Made by a program: the position numbers and the translations under genes. DNA of 64,000 bases from Salarias fasciatus. Taxonomy: Eukaryota > Chordata > Actinopteri > Blenniiformes > Blenniidae. Within the stretch, counting starts at the first letter, position 1. Each line of letters begins with the position of its first letter. The stretch is from NCBI RefSeq assembly GCF_902148845.1, contig NC_043746.1, positions 25,316,521 through 25,380,520 of the forward strand, written 5' to 3'. Under the pieces are notes generated by a model. It saw only the letters and a program-made list of their open reading frames with translations. It was not told the DNA's origin and did not search any database. Shown one piece after another: positions 32,070 to 42,968 of this stretch.

Positions 32070-32311
32070 TTTAATTTTTGTGCCCCCCCCAAGTCACCGC
32101 TCAATGCTACATTATATACAATTTTTGGGTGAAATGAAGTAGCCAAACTTGTTGCGTTAAATAAACTAAACAACCCAATTTTTGGGTGAAATTAACTAGC
32201 TCAACTTGTTGGGTTGAAACAACCCAGCACGTGTCAGGTCCAATATGTAACCAGTGTTGGGTTGGGAAACTACCCAATTTGGGTTGAAGACTACCCAGTG
32301 CTTTTGAGAGT
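32070..32311. repeat. short dispersed repeat with CCCAATTTTTGGGT palindromes
   Basis: Copies of AACCCAATTTTTGGGTGAAA and GTTGGGTTG alternate in both orientations, as in an AT-rich MITE family of fish. Exact ends are not clear. Confidence 0.4.
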
Positions 32312-32622
32312 GTATCCACCCTCCCTTTCTGCAAACATCCCCTGTATAATATTCAGCAGTAGATTTTTTCTTGCTTTATACATTACTTGTGCTGTTTTGA
32401 AGTTGACCAGATCCATGAATTTCAACAAGTGTGATTTTATGAATAGAGGGTTAGTGGGGTCTGTGTGTATCCTGCATTGTTTATTATCCTTATTGCGCTT
32501 TTCTGTATAGTGCATATAGGCTGTAGAGTGGTTCTGTAGCTGTTTCCACAGACCTCAACACAATAGGACAGATATGGTAAAAAAAAGTGCACAATATAAG
32601 GTGTGCAGTGACTTAATGTCCA
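32312..32622 (-). mobile_element. LINE (Rex1/L2-type) ORF2 3' fragment
   Basis: The minus strand encodes LPYLSYCVEVCGNSYRTTLQ, QKSAIRIINNAGYTQ, then (in a shifted frame) NPLFIKSHLLKFMDLVNFKT. This is the typical C-terminal end of the reverse transcriptase ORF of L2/Rex-type LINEs. It is 5'-truncated exactly where U2-array sequence begins, so it forms the left border of the array. Confidence 0.85.
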
Positions 32623-32670
32623 GATTATTCTTATCCTTTTTTTCTTGTTGTTGTTGAGCATTTTTGTTAA

Positions 32671-33121
32671 AGCAACACTAAGGAACTTTCAGTTTTCGTT
32701 GATTTTGGCGGCGCCAGTGGACAAAAGCGGTCGTGTTTTGCCTGAAGGAATACTACAGTTCCCATGAGGACTAGCGTGTGACGTCATAAAATGCTGCTCC
32801 CGGTGGCATGCTGTCGGACTGAACTCGCCTTCATTTGTTTCCAAAAGCTGTGTGAAGGATGGATAGCGAGGTAATGAATCTAATGGTGGCTAAACAAAGT
32901 CATATCACGATGTGACGCATGCTGTAAAGCAGTCCGCACATTTGGAGTTTTTTAAGTGTGCAGGGTTCCTAACACCCTCCTCACAGTTGTATTCCAAGTG
33001 AAAGCAATACTGACGCCCTCAGCCCGTGACACAGGGGTCATTCAACTAGCTGTAAGTCGATGTATAATCACAAAAGATATTAAAATGTTTTATTAAGGTT
33101 GAAAAGTTCCTTAGTGTCGGT
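32671..33121. mobile_element. TTAA-flanked MITE in the outermost U2 spacer
   Basis: It is flanked by TTAA at 32667-32670 and 33122-33125, exactly inside the spacer words ending GTTGTTGAG...TTTTTG and beginning GGCATTTGTATTTTC. Terminal inverted repeats are CACTAAGGAACTTTC and GAAAAGTTCCTTAGTG. Length is 451 bp, with no coding capacity. Confidence 0.85.
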
Positions 33122-33876
33122 TTAAGGCATTTGTATTTTCAAGTCTAAGCGACTTTTACCGTCTGAGTCATTTTCAGAAAACATTTGTTGGCCTGTATGA
33201 GTTGGATGTATTGTGATACACATGCGACTGCATTTTCATGCAATGACATTTCTACACCACTTGGAGGCGCCGGCGTCGAAGTAGAGAGCCGGAGACGGAG
33301 CACCAAGTGGAGCCCATGTCTTTTTATAAGTTCGTATTTACTAACTATCCTGGATTTGTCTTTTTGCTCCTCAAAATTGTTGCGCGTTTACTTGAGTTTT
33401 CGTACAGCTCAGCAAAACCGGTTTTGGACGGTTGTGGCTTTGTTTGTGTCAAACTGGTTGGTTGTAGAGTGTTAATTGTTGGCGCGCTAATAAGATCTTC
33501 TTTTATTTTAGTTAACATCCGGCGGAGGCGCTCAAGACAAGGCCTCTTAATGTTGAACTCTGTTGATGCGCCGTTAAAAAATGGCTTGGTGTTTCTTGTC
33601 GTTGCGAGTTCTGGTGATGTGTTTGAAGTGGGGGCTGTGCTTTGTATGGCAGTACAACGCGTATTCAGAGTTTGTGTGGCGGACATTGGTGGCGCAGCCA
33701 TCGCTCTCTGCCCGACGGTGCTGTCTCTCCGGTTATTCAACTACGACTTCATAGGGGGCGCTCCAGCGTGGGCCTCTCAGTGTGGTCCTGACAGTGCAGT
33801 CTGCGGCACCGCAGGGACACGGCGTTCTATTGGCTCGGTGGGCGCAGCAGTCTGAGGCCTGTAGTACTGCTTCACT

Positions 33877-33890
33877 CCACCAGAGGGCGC
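33877..33890 (+). promoter_or_regulatory. CTCF-like motif present once per U2 unit
   Basis: CCACCAGAGGGCGC fits the vertebrate CTCF core consensus CCASYAGRKGGCRS at every position. The same 14-mer lies at 46848, 54154, 55834, 57500, 59212, 60920 and 62624, about 420-490 bp upstream of each U2 start. Binding is not shown; the motif match is direct. Confidence 0.55.
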
Positions 33891-34604
33891 CACAGGCACG
33901 TCTAAATTGTCCTGTTAATTAATTAATTTATTTTGTTGTTGTTTTTTTTGTTTATTTATCTGTCTGACAAGTTTCTTCCAGCATGTCGGATCAAATCTAA
34001 ATTACTTCCCGAACTCATGCATTTGAGGGTCACAGAGATTATTATGTGTTTGATGAAGACATGAGCATTCATGTGGGATCTTGGTTCCTCGACTTTCTAT
34101 TGGACCAGAATGGAGCACGTGACTACAGACGCAGACTGCCAGCATAAAGTAAACCCTCCTGACTGTCCTTTAAAGTCGTGGGATCGGCGGCAGGATGCTC
34201 AGACTGTAAGTCCTAAATGAAGACTCTCAAGTGTCAGACCGGAAGTCACTGTGTCAGTACGGACAATGACGTCCTCCCTTGGGACGCGTCGTCAGTATCG
34301 CTTCTCGGCCTTTTGGCTAAGACAGTGGTTGCCTCCTCAGGGTGGTGTTTTTGTTGCCTGTTGTGGCCTGAAACACGCCTGATAGGAGGTCTATTGTCAG
34401 TGTGTGCCTGAGGTAAGTTGTCTGCATTTGCACTTCAGTGGTAGGTGAGCACTTTACTTGAAAGGACTTGCACTGCCTGGGGACTGAGAGGAGTTGTTCT
34501 CATAGCTTCCTTTCAGTCTTCTTTTATTGTTTTTGTAATTCTTTAAACTGTTTTATTTATTGTATTTATTAATGCTTTTACTTTTAGCTGGTGGTGCCTC
34601 CAAA

Positions 34605-35906
34605 ATGTTGGCCAGCTATGCCGGCATGCGGAGGCACCACAGCGTGCGTTTTATCTTCACAGAGACAGAATGGCCACCTGTTTCCATGTCCAGACTTGAT
34701 TTCTCAAGAAAAATCGTCCAAGGCTTGTTTGGCTTCGCTCCCTCTGACCTGAACTGCATCCTGACGCTGCCTTTCAACAAAGGATTTGACGTGAGTTTCT
34801 GTACTGCTGCACTTCTGAGAAGGTTCTGGTGTGTGTATGAGGATGAGAAATCCCAGTTGTCTATGTTCGCTGTTGAGAAGCTTTCTGACAATGCGTTTAA
34901 AACCGTTATTGTCAGACTGTTCAATGAAACTGTGAACGCAGAAGGCATTTGTGCGTGGCTGGGTAGATATTGCACTGTTAAAGGCCAGGCTACCAAAGTG
35001 AGAGATGAGGACGGCATCTGGAACTGCGCCTGGAGGATCCCCATTTTACAGTGGCAGGATCCCCAGGGCTTCCAGGGCCTGAAACATCTCCCACCCATGA
35101 TAGTCCTGGGAGAAAACAGAGGCTACATCCACTACCAAGGACAGCCTAAACTCTGCCGTAAGTGTGGCCAGCACGGCCACCTGGCTGAAGCGTGTGTGCA
35201 GGTTGTCTGTAGGAAGTGCAGAGAAATTGGTCACATTTTTGAGGAATGTACCAATGGCAGACGGTGCAATCTCTGTGGAGACTCAGACCATCTCTTCAGA
35301 GACTGCCCCAAATCTTTTGCCAACAAGTTGAAGGCAGCAAAGGAGCAGGAAAATCAGAGGGAGAAACAAAATGAAGAGAGAGCTGGACATGAGAAGCAGG
35401 TGTGTGAGTTAATTGAACAATTGGTTGTGGAAAACCCTGAAGTCCCTCCAGTCACCGTGATTGGAGGAGAAGGTTCAGGTGAGGCAGCAGAGGGGGAGGG
35501 GCCTGCGGCGGCCTCCCCAGGTGAATCCACTGGGGATAACGAGGCCATGCAGGCAGACGGTGGAGCGGTTTCCAGTGGTGAGGAAAACCAGGGTTGCAGT
35601 GATGAAGCCTCCCTCCCCAGCGCCCAGCAACCCAAGAGACCGGCATCAGAACTGTCCTCTGAGTCCCTTCAGGGCTCAGAGAAGAGGGGGAGAGTCGAGA
35701 CCTACTCAGACAGTTCATCTGTGGAGGGATCTCGAATCTTCCCCTCCGGTTCAGCCAATGAGGTCTCTTTTGTTACAATAACTCTGCAATCAACCCCTAA
35801 AGGTTTTACAAAAGACACCGAGAAAACTGGAGAGATCAGCTCCCAGAGTCCGGAGGGGGATCAGAGCTCCCACCCTTCACTCCCCAGCAATGGGAGTGAA
35901 GGCTGA
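34605..35906 (+). CDS. Keno-like ORF1 protein, copy 1 (433 aa)
   Basis: Start chosen at the ATG in CCAAAATGTTGGCC. A longer frame upstream has no conserved counterpart. The first half is a conserved domain with SVRFIFTETEWPPVSMSRLD near its start and PILQWQDPQGFQGLKHLPP near its end. Three CCHC zinc knuckles follow: CRKCGQHGHLAEAC, CRKCREIGHIFEEC and CNLCGDSDHLFRDC. Then comes a charged Glu/Lys stretch and a Ser/Glu-rich tail. By analogy with Tx1 and L1 elements it should bind the element RNA to form the ribonucleoprotein. The frame is fully open. It differs from copy 2 at eight residues that I counted. It ends 75 bases before ORF2. Confidence 0.92.
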   Translation: MLASYAGMRRHHSVRFIFTETEWPPVSMSRLDFSRKIVQGLFGFAPSDLNCILTLPFNKGFDVSFCTAALLRRFWCVYEDEKSQLSMFAVEKLSDNAFKTVIVRLFNETVNAEGICAWLGRYCTVKGQATKVRDEDGIWNCAWRIPILQWQDPQGFQGLKHLPPMIVLGENRGYIHYQGQPKLCRKCGQHGHLAEACVQVVCRKCREIGHIFEECTNGRRCNLCGDSDHLFRDCPKSFANKLKAAKEQENQREKQNEERAGHEKQVCELIEQLVVENPEVPPVTVIGGEGSGEAAEGEGPAAASPGESTGDNEAMQADGGAVSSGEENQGCSDEASLPSAQQPKRPASELSSESLQGSEKRGRVETYSDSSSVEGSRIFPSGSANEVSFVTITLQSTPKGFTKDTEKTGEISSQSPEGDQSSHPSLPSNGSEG

Positions 35907-35981
35907 GCCCTGCTCACAAGTAAGATCTTAGTCCCTTCTGTCAAAATGGTTGTATTGTCTTAAATACTCTTAGTCTTTTAA

Positions 35982-38900
35982 ATGTCTTACCTGTTATTTT
36001 TAACCATACTCATGACTCTCACCTTCTCTACCATCAATGTGAGAAGTGTGAAGTCTAGAGTTAGAGCCAAGAGCACCTTATCCTTTTTAAGCTCTTTTAA
36101 GTCTGATGTGTTTTTATTACAGGAATGTGCAATACCGTTTTTAAAACATTACAAACAGTGGGAGGAGATGTGGCCGCTCCTATCGGTGTGGAGTGGCTCC
36201 AACAGCAATAAAAATGATGGAGTGGCCATTTTAATTAACAATCCTCAGGTTCTGGTGAAGGGCAGCACTGTGGTGAGAGACGGTAGGGCACTTTTAACAC
36301 ATTTGACTTTTATGGGACAGGATTTTAAGCTCTTGAATATTTATGGTTTTAATGACAAAAATGACAGGCTTGACCTTTTAGAAGATCTGCAGTCCCACAT
36401 GCTCGGACGTGTGCCACTGATTTTAGGAGGTGATTTTAACTGTATTTTAACTAGAAAAGATAGAAAAGGAGCAGGAGGGGATTTTAAAGTAGACAAAACA
36501 TCAGTTTTATTGCAGGGCCTATGCAGGGATTTTAAACTACAGGACTGTTTTAAAACCATGCATCCCAGAGAGGAGGGCTTCACTTGGTTCAGTAGTGACA
36601 GCACCAGAGCCTCTCGCATAGATTATTTTTTTACACGTGACTGCCCACCAACTGATGCTAGATTGACTCCTGTCTTTTTTTCTGATCACCTCATGCTGTC
36701 TTGCACTCTTTCACTCTCTTCAGGTGTGACTGTTGGGAGAGGTCTGTGGAAGCTCAACTGCTCCCTGCTGGAGGACCAACAGGTGGTGGACCAGTACAGG
36801 GAGCAGTACAGAGAGTGGCAGACCCTCCAAGACATGTACGACTCACGAGCACAGTGGTGGGAGATGGTGAAGGGAAGGACCCAGACTTTTTTCAGACAGA
36901 GTGGCACACGGAAAAAAGCTAAGGAAAACCGATGCATGATGGGACTGCAGAAAAGACTACAGAGGTATTTTAACTTAAACCAGTACGGTCTGGATTTTAC
37001 TTTAGAAATCAAACAGGTCAAAAAACAAATGTCAGACATAGCGGAAACAAGAAGTAAAGGAGTCATCTTAAGGAGTAGAGAGAAGGAAATTGAAGAAGGA
37101 GAAAAGTGCACTCGGTACTTCTTTAAAAAGATAATAAGTAAAGGAGGAGCCATGACTAAATTAGCAAAAGAAGGTGGGAGTACAACTGAGACAACAATAG
37201 GTATGAAGGAAACAATCGAAAAATTTTATAACGACCTCTACCAAACGAAACCTGTCAACATGGATGCACTGAAGGAAGTTTTAAGTTTTATTGATCAAAA
37301 AATAGATGACAGTGTGCTTTTAACCCAGGATTTTACCCTTTTAGAGTTAAATAACTCCATGACAAGTTTTAAGAAAGGAAAGTCACCTGGACATGACGGA
37401 CTTCCTTTCGAGTTTTATTTGACTTTCTGGGACATTTTAGCACCTGACCTGCTCACTGTTTTTAAAAACTTTGACAAATCTGAGAGACTTCCGGACAGTT
37501 TTAGAATAGGGATAGTGACTCTACTACACAAAGACAAAGACAAGACTGACCTAAGAAACTGGAGACCGATCACGCTTTTAAATTTTGACTGTAAACTTTT
37601 TAGTAAACTTTTATCTTTACGTATGTCCATGTTTTTAAAGGACCTGATTCACCCGGATCAAGCCTGTGCCATCCTGGGGAGGAGGATCACCGACAGCCTC
37701 CAGCTGATTCGAGACACCATCTGTTTTGCGAGAGACAGAAACATCCGGCTAGTTGTCCTAAATTTAGATTTTGAGAAAGCCTTTGATCGGGTCTCGCACC
37801 AGTACCTCTTCCAGGTACTGCAAAAAATGGGCTTCCCAGAAAGGTTTATAGCGTGGGTGGGATTGCTGTACCGGGACATCAGCAGCAAATTTGTGGTTAA
37901 TGGGCATCTTACAAAAGCAGTGAATGTCAACTGCGGTGTCCGTCAGGGATGTCCGTTATCTGCCCTCCTCTACGTGGCGTGCGTAGAACCCCTGGCACAG
38001 AGCTTGAGAAGGGACCAACGAATCAACGGGGTGACTATTCCGGGGAGCGGGGGACTTACGACCAAATGTGTTGTGTACATGGACGACGTAAATGTTTTAT
38101 GCACCGACCTTTTATCCGTCAACAGGACCTTGGACGTGACTGACTTTTATGGACGGGCCTCTGGGTCAAAGCTAAACCGAGCCAAGACCCAAGCCCAATT
38201 TTACGGACCATGGACAGCCCCTGAGATGACAGCACTGCCCCCGACTGTGACCCAGACTGGACAAAAAATACTCAGGGTCAAATTTGACACGGAGGGAAGG
38301 GGAGAGACTAATTGGCCGGACGTAATAGGGAAAGTGAGACAGAGACTAGGATTCTGGGGACTTAGAGGACTGACCATGGAAGGAAAGGTTTTAATCATTA
38401 AAGCAGTGATTTTACCTTTGCTTTTACTGATCAGTTCTGTTTTTATGCCCCCCAGGAGAGTGCTTTTAGACCTCGATCGAGCCGTTTTTTATTTCCTGTG
38501 GGGGTCCAAGTGGGAGAGACTGAGGCGGGAGGTCATGAAGCTGCCAAAAGAAAAAGGAGGGAAAGCAGTACCAGATTTTCGCTTGGTCTTGGGAAGTTTT
38601 TATACAGCACAGCATTTTACGGTTGCCACGGACCCCTCCAGGAACCCAAAGACGTCAGCGATGGCTCGTTTCTGGATGGGGTCCTACCTCCGACGCCTCA
38701 GTCTTTTATCCACCGATCTTAAAGTCCCCGTTTCTTTTAACCTGCCTCCGGACTACGATTTTATTAGACAGTTTCTGAAACATTTTAGCCTTGAAAAGGA
38801 GGAGTTGCAGATTTTAAGTAACCACAGATCCATTATTTCTGTTGTGCAGGAGCGGGAACCAGTGAGTCCAGTGCGCGGGCTTGCATTCGGCGAGCCCTCC

Positions 38901-39512
38901 ACAGTTTGGCGCAACGTAAACCATCCTGTCCTCCCAAACAGACTCCGGGACCTGTCATGGCTGGTGGCTCATGAGATTCTCCCAGTCAGGTCCGTCATGC
39001 ACTCCCGGGGAATGGCGGCGCACTCAACCTGCCCCCGGCCTGGTTGTGGCGCTCCAGAGTCGGTGAGGCACCTCCTCTGGGAGTGCAGCGCTGCTGTCGA
39101 CCAGTGGGCAACGGCCGGCTCCTCGCAATTCCCGTACTTACCAGCAGGGGAGGTCCTTACAGCACAGCTGGTGCTGTATGGGGTGAGCCACAAACCTATG
39201 AGAAAAGAGGACTTTGCAAAGACATGGCTCACCCTGGCCGCCATCAAAGACGCCACCTGGACCTCCAGAAACCTGCTGGTGAGAAGGCATAGGCAGATCC
39301 CCCCCGTGGCTGTGGTCCAGATGGCCGCAGCAACCGTGAGGTTGGTGGAAGCTGCAGGCGGCAGGCCGAGGACACAGCCACAAAGAAGAATCGCCTCCCT
39401 GCCCATTCGGATGGAGGAGCCGGAGCCACACAGTCAAAGGTCGAGGCAGCAACGGCCTGGCTCTCCGGGTGCGGCTGGTGGGAAGGAGCAGGAGGGAGAG
39501 GATCTCCTCTGA
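35982..39512 (+). CDS. Keno-like ORF2, AP endonuclease and reverse transcriptase, copy 1 (1176 aa)
   Basis: N-terminal APE-type endonuclease at about 14-240: [26 protein letters not shown] and a final SDH, the catalytic set of this fold. It would nick the U2 target. Reverse transcriptase at about 470-760: [55 protein letters not shown] and the catalytic YMDD. A C-terminal Cys/His motif ([19 protein letters not shown]) is also seen in Tx1 and L1 relatives. The frame is open over its whole length. Three residues look worn compared with copy 2 and with the family: ILGRR where IPGRR is usual, ILRVKF where ILGVKF is usual, and TEGRGE against TEGGGE. Copy 1 may therefore be weak or inactive although unbroken. 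A second ATG eleven codons downstream is an alternative start. Confidence 0.92.
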   Translation: MSYLLFLTILMTLTFSTINVRSVKSRVRAKSTLSFLSSFKSDVFLLQECAIPFLKHYKQWEEMWPLLSVWSGSNSNKNDGVAILINNPQVLVKGSTVVRDGRALLTHLTFMGQDFKLLNIYGFNDKNDRLDLLEDLQSHMLGRVPLILGGDFNCILTRKDRKGAGGDFKVDKTSVLLQGLCRDFKLQDCFKTMHPREEGFTWFSSDSTRASRIDYFFTRDCPPTDARLTPVFFSDHLMLSCTLSLSSGVTVGRGLWKLNCSLLEDQQVVDQYREQYREWQTLQDMYDSRAQWWEMVKGRTQTFFRQSGTRKKAKENRCMMGLQKRLQRYFNLNQYGLDFTLEIKQVKKQMSDIAETRSKGVILRSREKEIEEGEKCTRYFFKKIISKGGAMTKLAKEGGSTTETTIGMKETIEKFYNDLYQTKPVNMDALKEVLSFIDQKIDDSVLLTQDFTLLELNNSMTSFKKGKSPGHDGLPFEFYLTFWDILAPDLLTVFKNFDKSERLPDSFRIGIVTLLHKDKDKTDLRNWRPITLLNFDCKLFSKLLSLRMSMFLKDLIHPDQACAILGRRITDSLQLIRDTICFARDRNIRLVVLNLDFEKAFDRVSHQYLFQVLQKMGFPERFIAWVGLLYRDISSKFVVNGHLTKAVNVNCGVRQGCPLSALLYVACVEPLAQSLRRDQRINGVTIPGSGGLTTKCVVYMDDVNVLCTDLLSVNRTLDVTDFYGRASGSKLNRAKTQAQFYGPWTAPEMTALPPTVTQTGQKILRVKFDTEGRGETNWPDVIGKVRQRLGFWGLRGLTMEGKVLIIKAVILPLLLLISSVFMPPRRVLLDLDRAVFYFLWGSKWERLRREVMKLPKEKGGKAVPDFRLVLGSFYTAQHFTVATDPSRNPKTSAMARFWMGSYLRRLSLLSTDLKVPVSFNLPPDYDFIRQFLKHFSLEKEELQILSNHRSIISVVQEREPVSPVRGLAFGEPSTVWRNVNHPVLPNRLRDLSWLVAHEILPVRSVMHSRGMAAHSTCPRPGCGAPESVRHLLWECSAAVDQWATAGSSQFPYLPAGEVLTAQLVLYGVSHKPMRKEDFAKTWLTLAAIKDATWTSRNLLVRRHRQIPPVAVVQMAAATVRLVEAAGGRPRTQPQRRIASLPIRMEEPEPHSQRSRQQRPGSPGAAGGKEQEGEDLL

Positions 39513-39764
39513 GCACCATGGCAGAATCCCGAGAGACCAAATGTTTGGGAGAACAGGATGAGTTCCTCTTGTTAAGGACTCGCTGCCCTCCTGCACAACA
39601 GAAAGGACTTTTTAATAGTTGCACTCCTTTTATTGATTTTTACAATGATGGACACTTTCTTTTACTTCACATGATCTCATTTTATGACCGCACAGGGCCT
39701 GATCTTATATGTATTTATTTGTAAATAATTATTTATTTTATCACTGCCATGATATTGTAAATAG

Positions 39765-39938
39765 ATGACCGGCACCTGCGATGGAAAAACCGTGACAGAA
39801 ATGTATTGTACAATGTGCCGAATAAAACCTTGGACAAGGGGAAAAAAGAAATCATTACCTGTGATGGAAAAAATGTGAAAGAAATGTCATGTATTGTCTG
39901 AAGTGTCAATAAAATCTTGTTAAAAAGAAAAAAAAAAA
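39765..39938 (+). repeat. duplicated 3' UTR block of Keno-like copy 1, each with AATAAA
   Basis: Two related segments of about 65-70 bp lie in tandem: CACCTGCGATGGAAAAACCG ... GAATAAAACCTTGG (about 39771-39834) and TACCTGTGATGGAAAAAATG ... CAATAAAATCTTG (about 39857-39919). The same arrangement occurs in copy 2 (about 52811-52961). The second copy directly precedes the A-rich tail. Confidence 0.75.
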
Positions 39939-41173
39939 ATCTGTTCTTATCAGTTTAATATCTGATACGTCCCCTATCTGGGGACTATATATTAAATTGG
40001 TTTTTGGAACAGGGAGATGGAATAGGGGCTTGCTCCGTCCACTCCACGCATCGACCTGGTATTGCAGTACTTCCGGGAGCGGTGCACCCCCCACACCCTC
40101 TGTGGTCGAAGGAAATTTTGTGAGTTGCTGCTCATGTGTGCACAGCGGCGGGTTACATTTGACTCTTAGGTCAAGGCCTCTGAGGTTCTTCTGTAACGTC
40201 GTGCTAGTATTTTAAGTTCACCCCAGTGAACTGTCAATAAGTCCCAGATTATTGAAAGTCGTTGCTGACAGTGCTGTCTTTGAGATGCTCAGTTATTTGT
40301 CACTGTGATTTTCTTCTGTTTATTCTCATCCTTTTTGTTGTTGTTGAGTGTTTTTGCTAAGGCATTTGTATTTTCAAGTCTAAGCGACTTTTACCGTCTG
40401 AGTCATTTTCAGAAAACATTTGTTGGCGTGTATGAGTTGGATGCATTCTGATACACACGCGACTGCATTTTCATGCAGTGACATTTCTACACCACTTGGG
40501 GGCGCCGGCGTCGAAGGAGAGAGCCGGAGACGGAGCACCAAGTGGAGCCCATGTCTTTTTGTAAGTTCGTATTTACTAGCTGTCCTGGATTTGTCTTTTT
40601 GCTCCTCAAAACTGCATGTTTAATTTTGACTTAACTAGTTATTTCTCACTGTCAACTACTACTCAGAAGCGAAAACTTGCAGTATTTGTACGAAACGAGT
40701 AAACTCGTCGGTTTCATTTGCGCGTTTACTGGAGTTCTCTTTCATAGCATTCGTTTCGATGTCTCACTATGGGATACGCCCCCAGCGTATGCCTCAGAAG
40801 CATTTATCTCACTACGCCAATCCTGATTGGCTGGTGATCGCGACGCCCACCGAGGGTGGAGCCACCTACCCTTTAAGTAGCCTGCGTCATCTACGCAGCG
40901 TCACTCAAGCACCTCTTCTCGCTTCGTGTAGCATATCTCTATCCTCAGTGACAGCTAGCTTAACTGTTCACAGACGGAGCTATCTCTGCTCCATCGCCGA
41001 GCGCTAGCTGCCACACTTCGCGACCCTCCAGCCTTCACCATAGCCTGGAGAGTCCTTACCTGACCACACCACGGGACGGTGGACGCGGTTTAGCACACCA
41101 GCTAACTCCGTCCTTCTGAATTAGCACACCAGCTAATTTCGCGGCGCCTCAGGTTAGCTTCCAGCTAACTACG

Positions 41174-42730
41174 ATGGACGCCCACGCTTCTCACACCAGA
41201 GGAGATGGAGACTCCGGGGCCCGGCCCTGCGCCTGCGGCAATAAGATATCGAGTCGCGACTCACACCAGGTCTGCTCGTTTTGCCTCGGGCTGCAACATG
41301 CCCGGCAGGCTATCGAGGCCCCAGGCTCCTGCGAGCATTGCGCCCGCTTCACCGCCAAGAGTCTCCGACGACGCCTAGCACGCCAAGCTAGCTCGTCCGG
41401 TCAGGACCCCTTCATTCCTGCGGGTGACACACCTGTCACCAGCGGGGAGAAGGAAGGTGATGATGCGGTTGTCGGCCCGCGCGCTAGCGGCAGCTGGGGC
41501 TCCCAGCTGGACCGAGCCGCCCCGACTCCGCTCGCGGAAGACGTTTTGGAGTTGGACTATGAGGATGACTACGAGACAATCTCGGAGCTCCTCATATCCG
41601 AGGAGGAGAGTGAGGACGATGTCCTCATTCCCTCCGCTCAGCTTGCCGCTCAGCCCGCCACACCAGGCGCTGAGGCTGTCCTCGGGGACGAGGAGGGAAG
41701 CGCGCCCGCTCCCTCCGCTGTCAGCATGGACATGCAGGCCGTGTGTAAACGCGCTGCATCCCGGCTGAACATCCCCTGGCCTGAAGCGATAACGGAGACC
41801 ACCAGGTCCCGTTATGAAGGGAAGAAATTCCCTCAGGCTGCGAGGACAGCTAAGCAGCTGCTCCCCGTCTTCCCCGAGCTGCTCGACGAGTTGTCCTCCT
41901 CATGGAAGGATCACCCGTTCAGCGAAAGAAGCTCCATCCACGGAGCTTCCTCCCTGGATTGCGAGGGCATGGAGAAGCTCGGTATTCTCCGTATGCCCCC
42001 CATGGAGCCGCTAGTTGCTGCACATTTGCACCCGCGGCTAGCCGCTTCATCCAGGGATCCCACGCTGCCCTCCAAAGCGGACCGCGTCCAGTCCGCCATG
42101 ACTGAGCGGGCTTACAGGGCAGCAGCACTGGCTGTCAGGGCGCTTAATGTCTCCTCCATGCTCTCCGCTTACCAAGCGGACCTGTTTGAGGACATGGCGA
42201 CCAAACCTGACCCAGCGGTGTGGGACGAGATTACCGTGATAACGGACATATGCCTCCGCGTGCAGCGCTGTGCGGTCCAGGCCACGGGTAAGTCTCTGGG
42301 GACGATGGTGTTACAGGAGCGAGCCAGATGGCTCAACCTGTCTAACCTATCGGACAGAGAGAAGGAGGACATGTTGGACATGCCGATCACACCAGACGGC
42401 ATTTTTGGCTCCGCTCTCGCCTCAATGCAGCAGCGCTGCGGGGCGAAGAAGAGGGAGGATGAAGCTCTCCAGCTCTGCCTCCCGCGCAAAGCCGAGCGTC
42501 CACCTGCCCCAGCCCCGCGGCAGAGCGCCGCGCAGGCTACGGCACGTCCTTCTTTCCCTCAGTTTAAAATCCCCACACGGCCGAAAGCCCGTCCTGCCCC
42601 TGCTGGTCCACCCAGACAGGAGGCGAGGTCCGGCTGGCCCAGAAAGGCCACTGCAGTGACAGCAGCTCTGCCGTCACAGAACGAGCAGACTGCCGGTCCG
42701 CAGGCCAGGAAGAAGAAGAAGCCGACCTGA
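41174..42730 (+). CDS. DIRS gag-like protein
   Basis: First long open frame of the DIRS element, 518 codons. It has a Cys-rich N-terminus, an acidic middle and a basic C-terminus ending in Lys repeats. The position and composition fit the gag-like protein of fish DIRS elements. Function is inferred from position. Confidence 0.75.
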   Translation: MDAHASHTRGDGDSGARPCACGNKISSRDSHQVCSFCLGLQHARQAIEAPGSCEHCARFTAKSLRRRLARQASSSGQDPFIPAGDTPVTSGEKEGDDAVVGPRASGSWGSQLDRAAPTPLAEDVLELDYEDDYETISELLISEEESEDDVLIPSAQLAAQPATPGAEAVLGDEEGSAPAPSAVSMDMQAVCKRAASRLNIPWPEAITETTRSRYEGKKFPQAARTAKQLLPVFPELLDELSSSWKDHPFSERSSIHGASSLDCEGMEKLGILRMPPMEPLVAAHLHPRLAASSRDPTLPSKADRVQSAMTERAYRAAALAVRALNVSSMLSAYQADLFEDMATKPDPAVWDEITVITDICLRVQRCAVQATGKSLGTMVLQERARWLNLSNLSDREKEDMLDMPITPDGIFGSALASMQQRCGAKKREDEALQLCLPRKAERPPAPAPRQSAAQATARPSFPQFKIPTRPKARPAPAGPPRQEARSGWPRKATAVTAALPSQNEQTAGPQARKKKKPT

Positions 42731-42968
42731 TGGTCTCCTTCCTCAGACCGGTGCCGGTGCTGCACGTTCAGCAGCCCCACCTGTCTTTCTTCCTCAGCGT
42801 GCTTGGTTCGATTTCCGGAGCCCACGAGTCCCCGCTACTGCGTGCGCTCCCCGAAGTCACACAAGCACACTTCACTGTTCTTGTTTAATAAAAAGTGTCC
42901 CACTGCCGCATCCAGACCGCAGGTCGAGGGCGCAGTCACAATTAACAAACAAGAACATAAACAGTTCG

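Larger units (their letters stand above)
34323..39938 (+). mobile_element. Keno-like non-LTR retrotransposon (Tx1 group), copy 1
   Basis: A full-length 5616-bp LINE lies on the same strand as U2. Its 5' UTR is about 280 bp and begins CAGTGGTTGCCTCC. ORF1, ORF2 and a 3' UTR of about 430 bp with two AATAAA signals follow, and it ends in an A-rich tail. There is no target duplication; instead 11 bp of U2 are deleted. The U2 target, the Tx1-type two-ORF layout with zinc knuckles in ORF1, and the fish host all point to Keno, described by Kojima and Fujiwara as U2-specific. Confidence 0.9.
34297..40088 (+). pseudogene. U2 snRNA gene 1, split by Keno-like element
   Basis: U2 nt 1-26 are at 34297-34322 and nt 38-187 at 39939-40088. 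The 11 bases between (TCAAGTGTAGT) are missing, and a 5.6-kb LINE occupies the gap. The lost bases include most of GUAGUA, which pairs with the intron branch point, so no working U2 can come from this copy. The upstream promoter region is still present. Confidence 0.96.
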
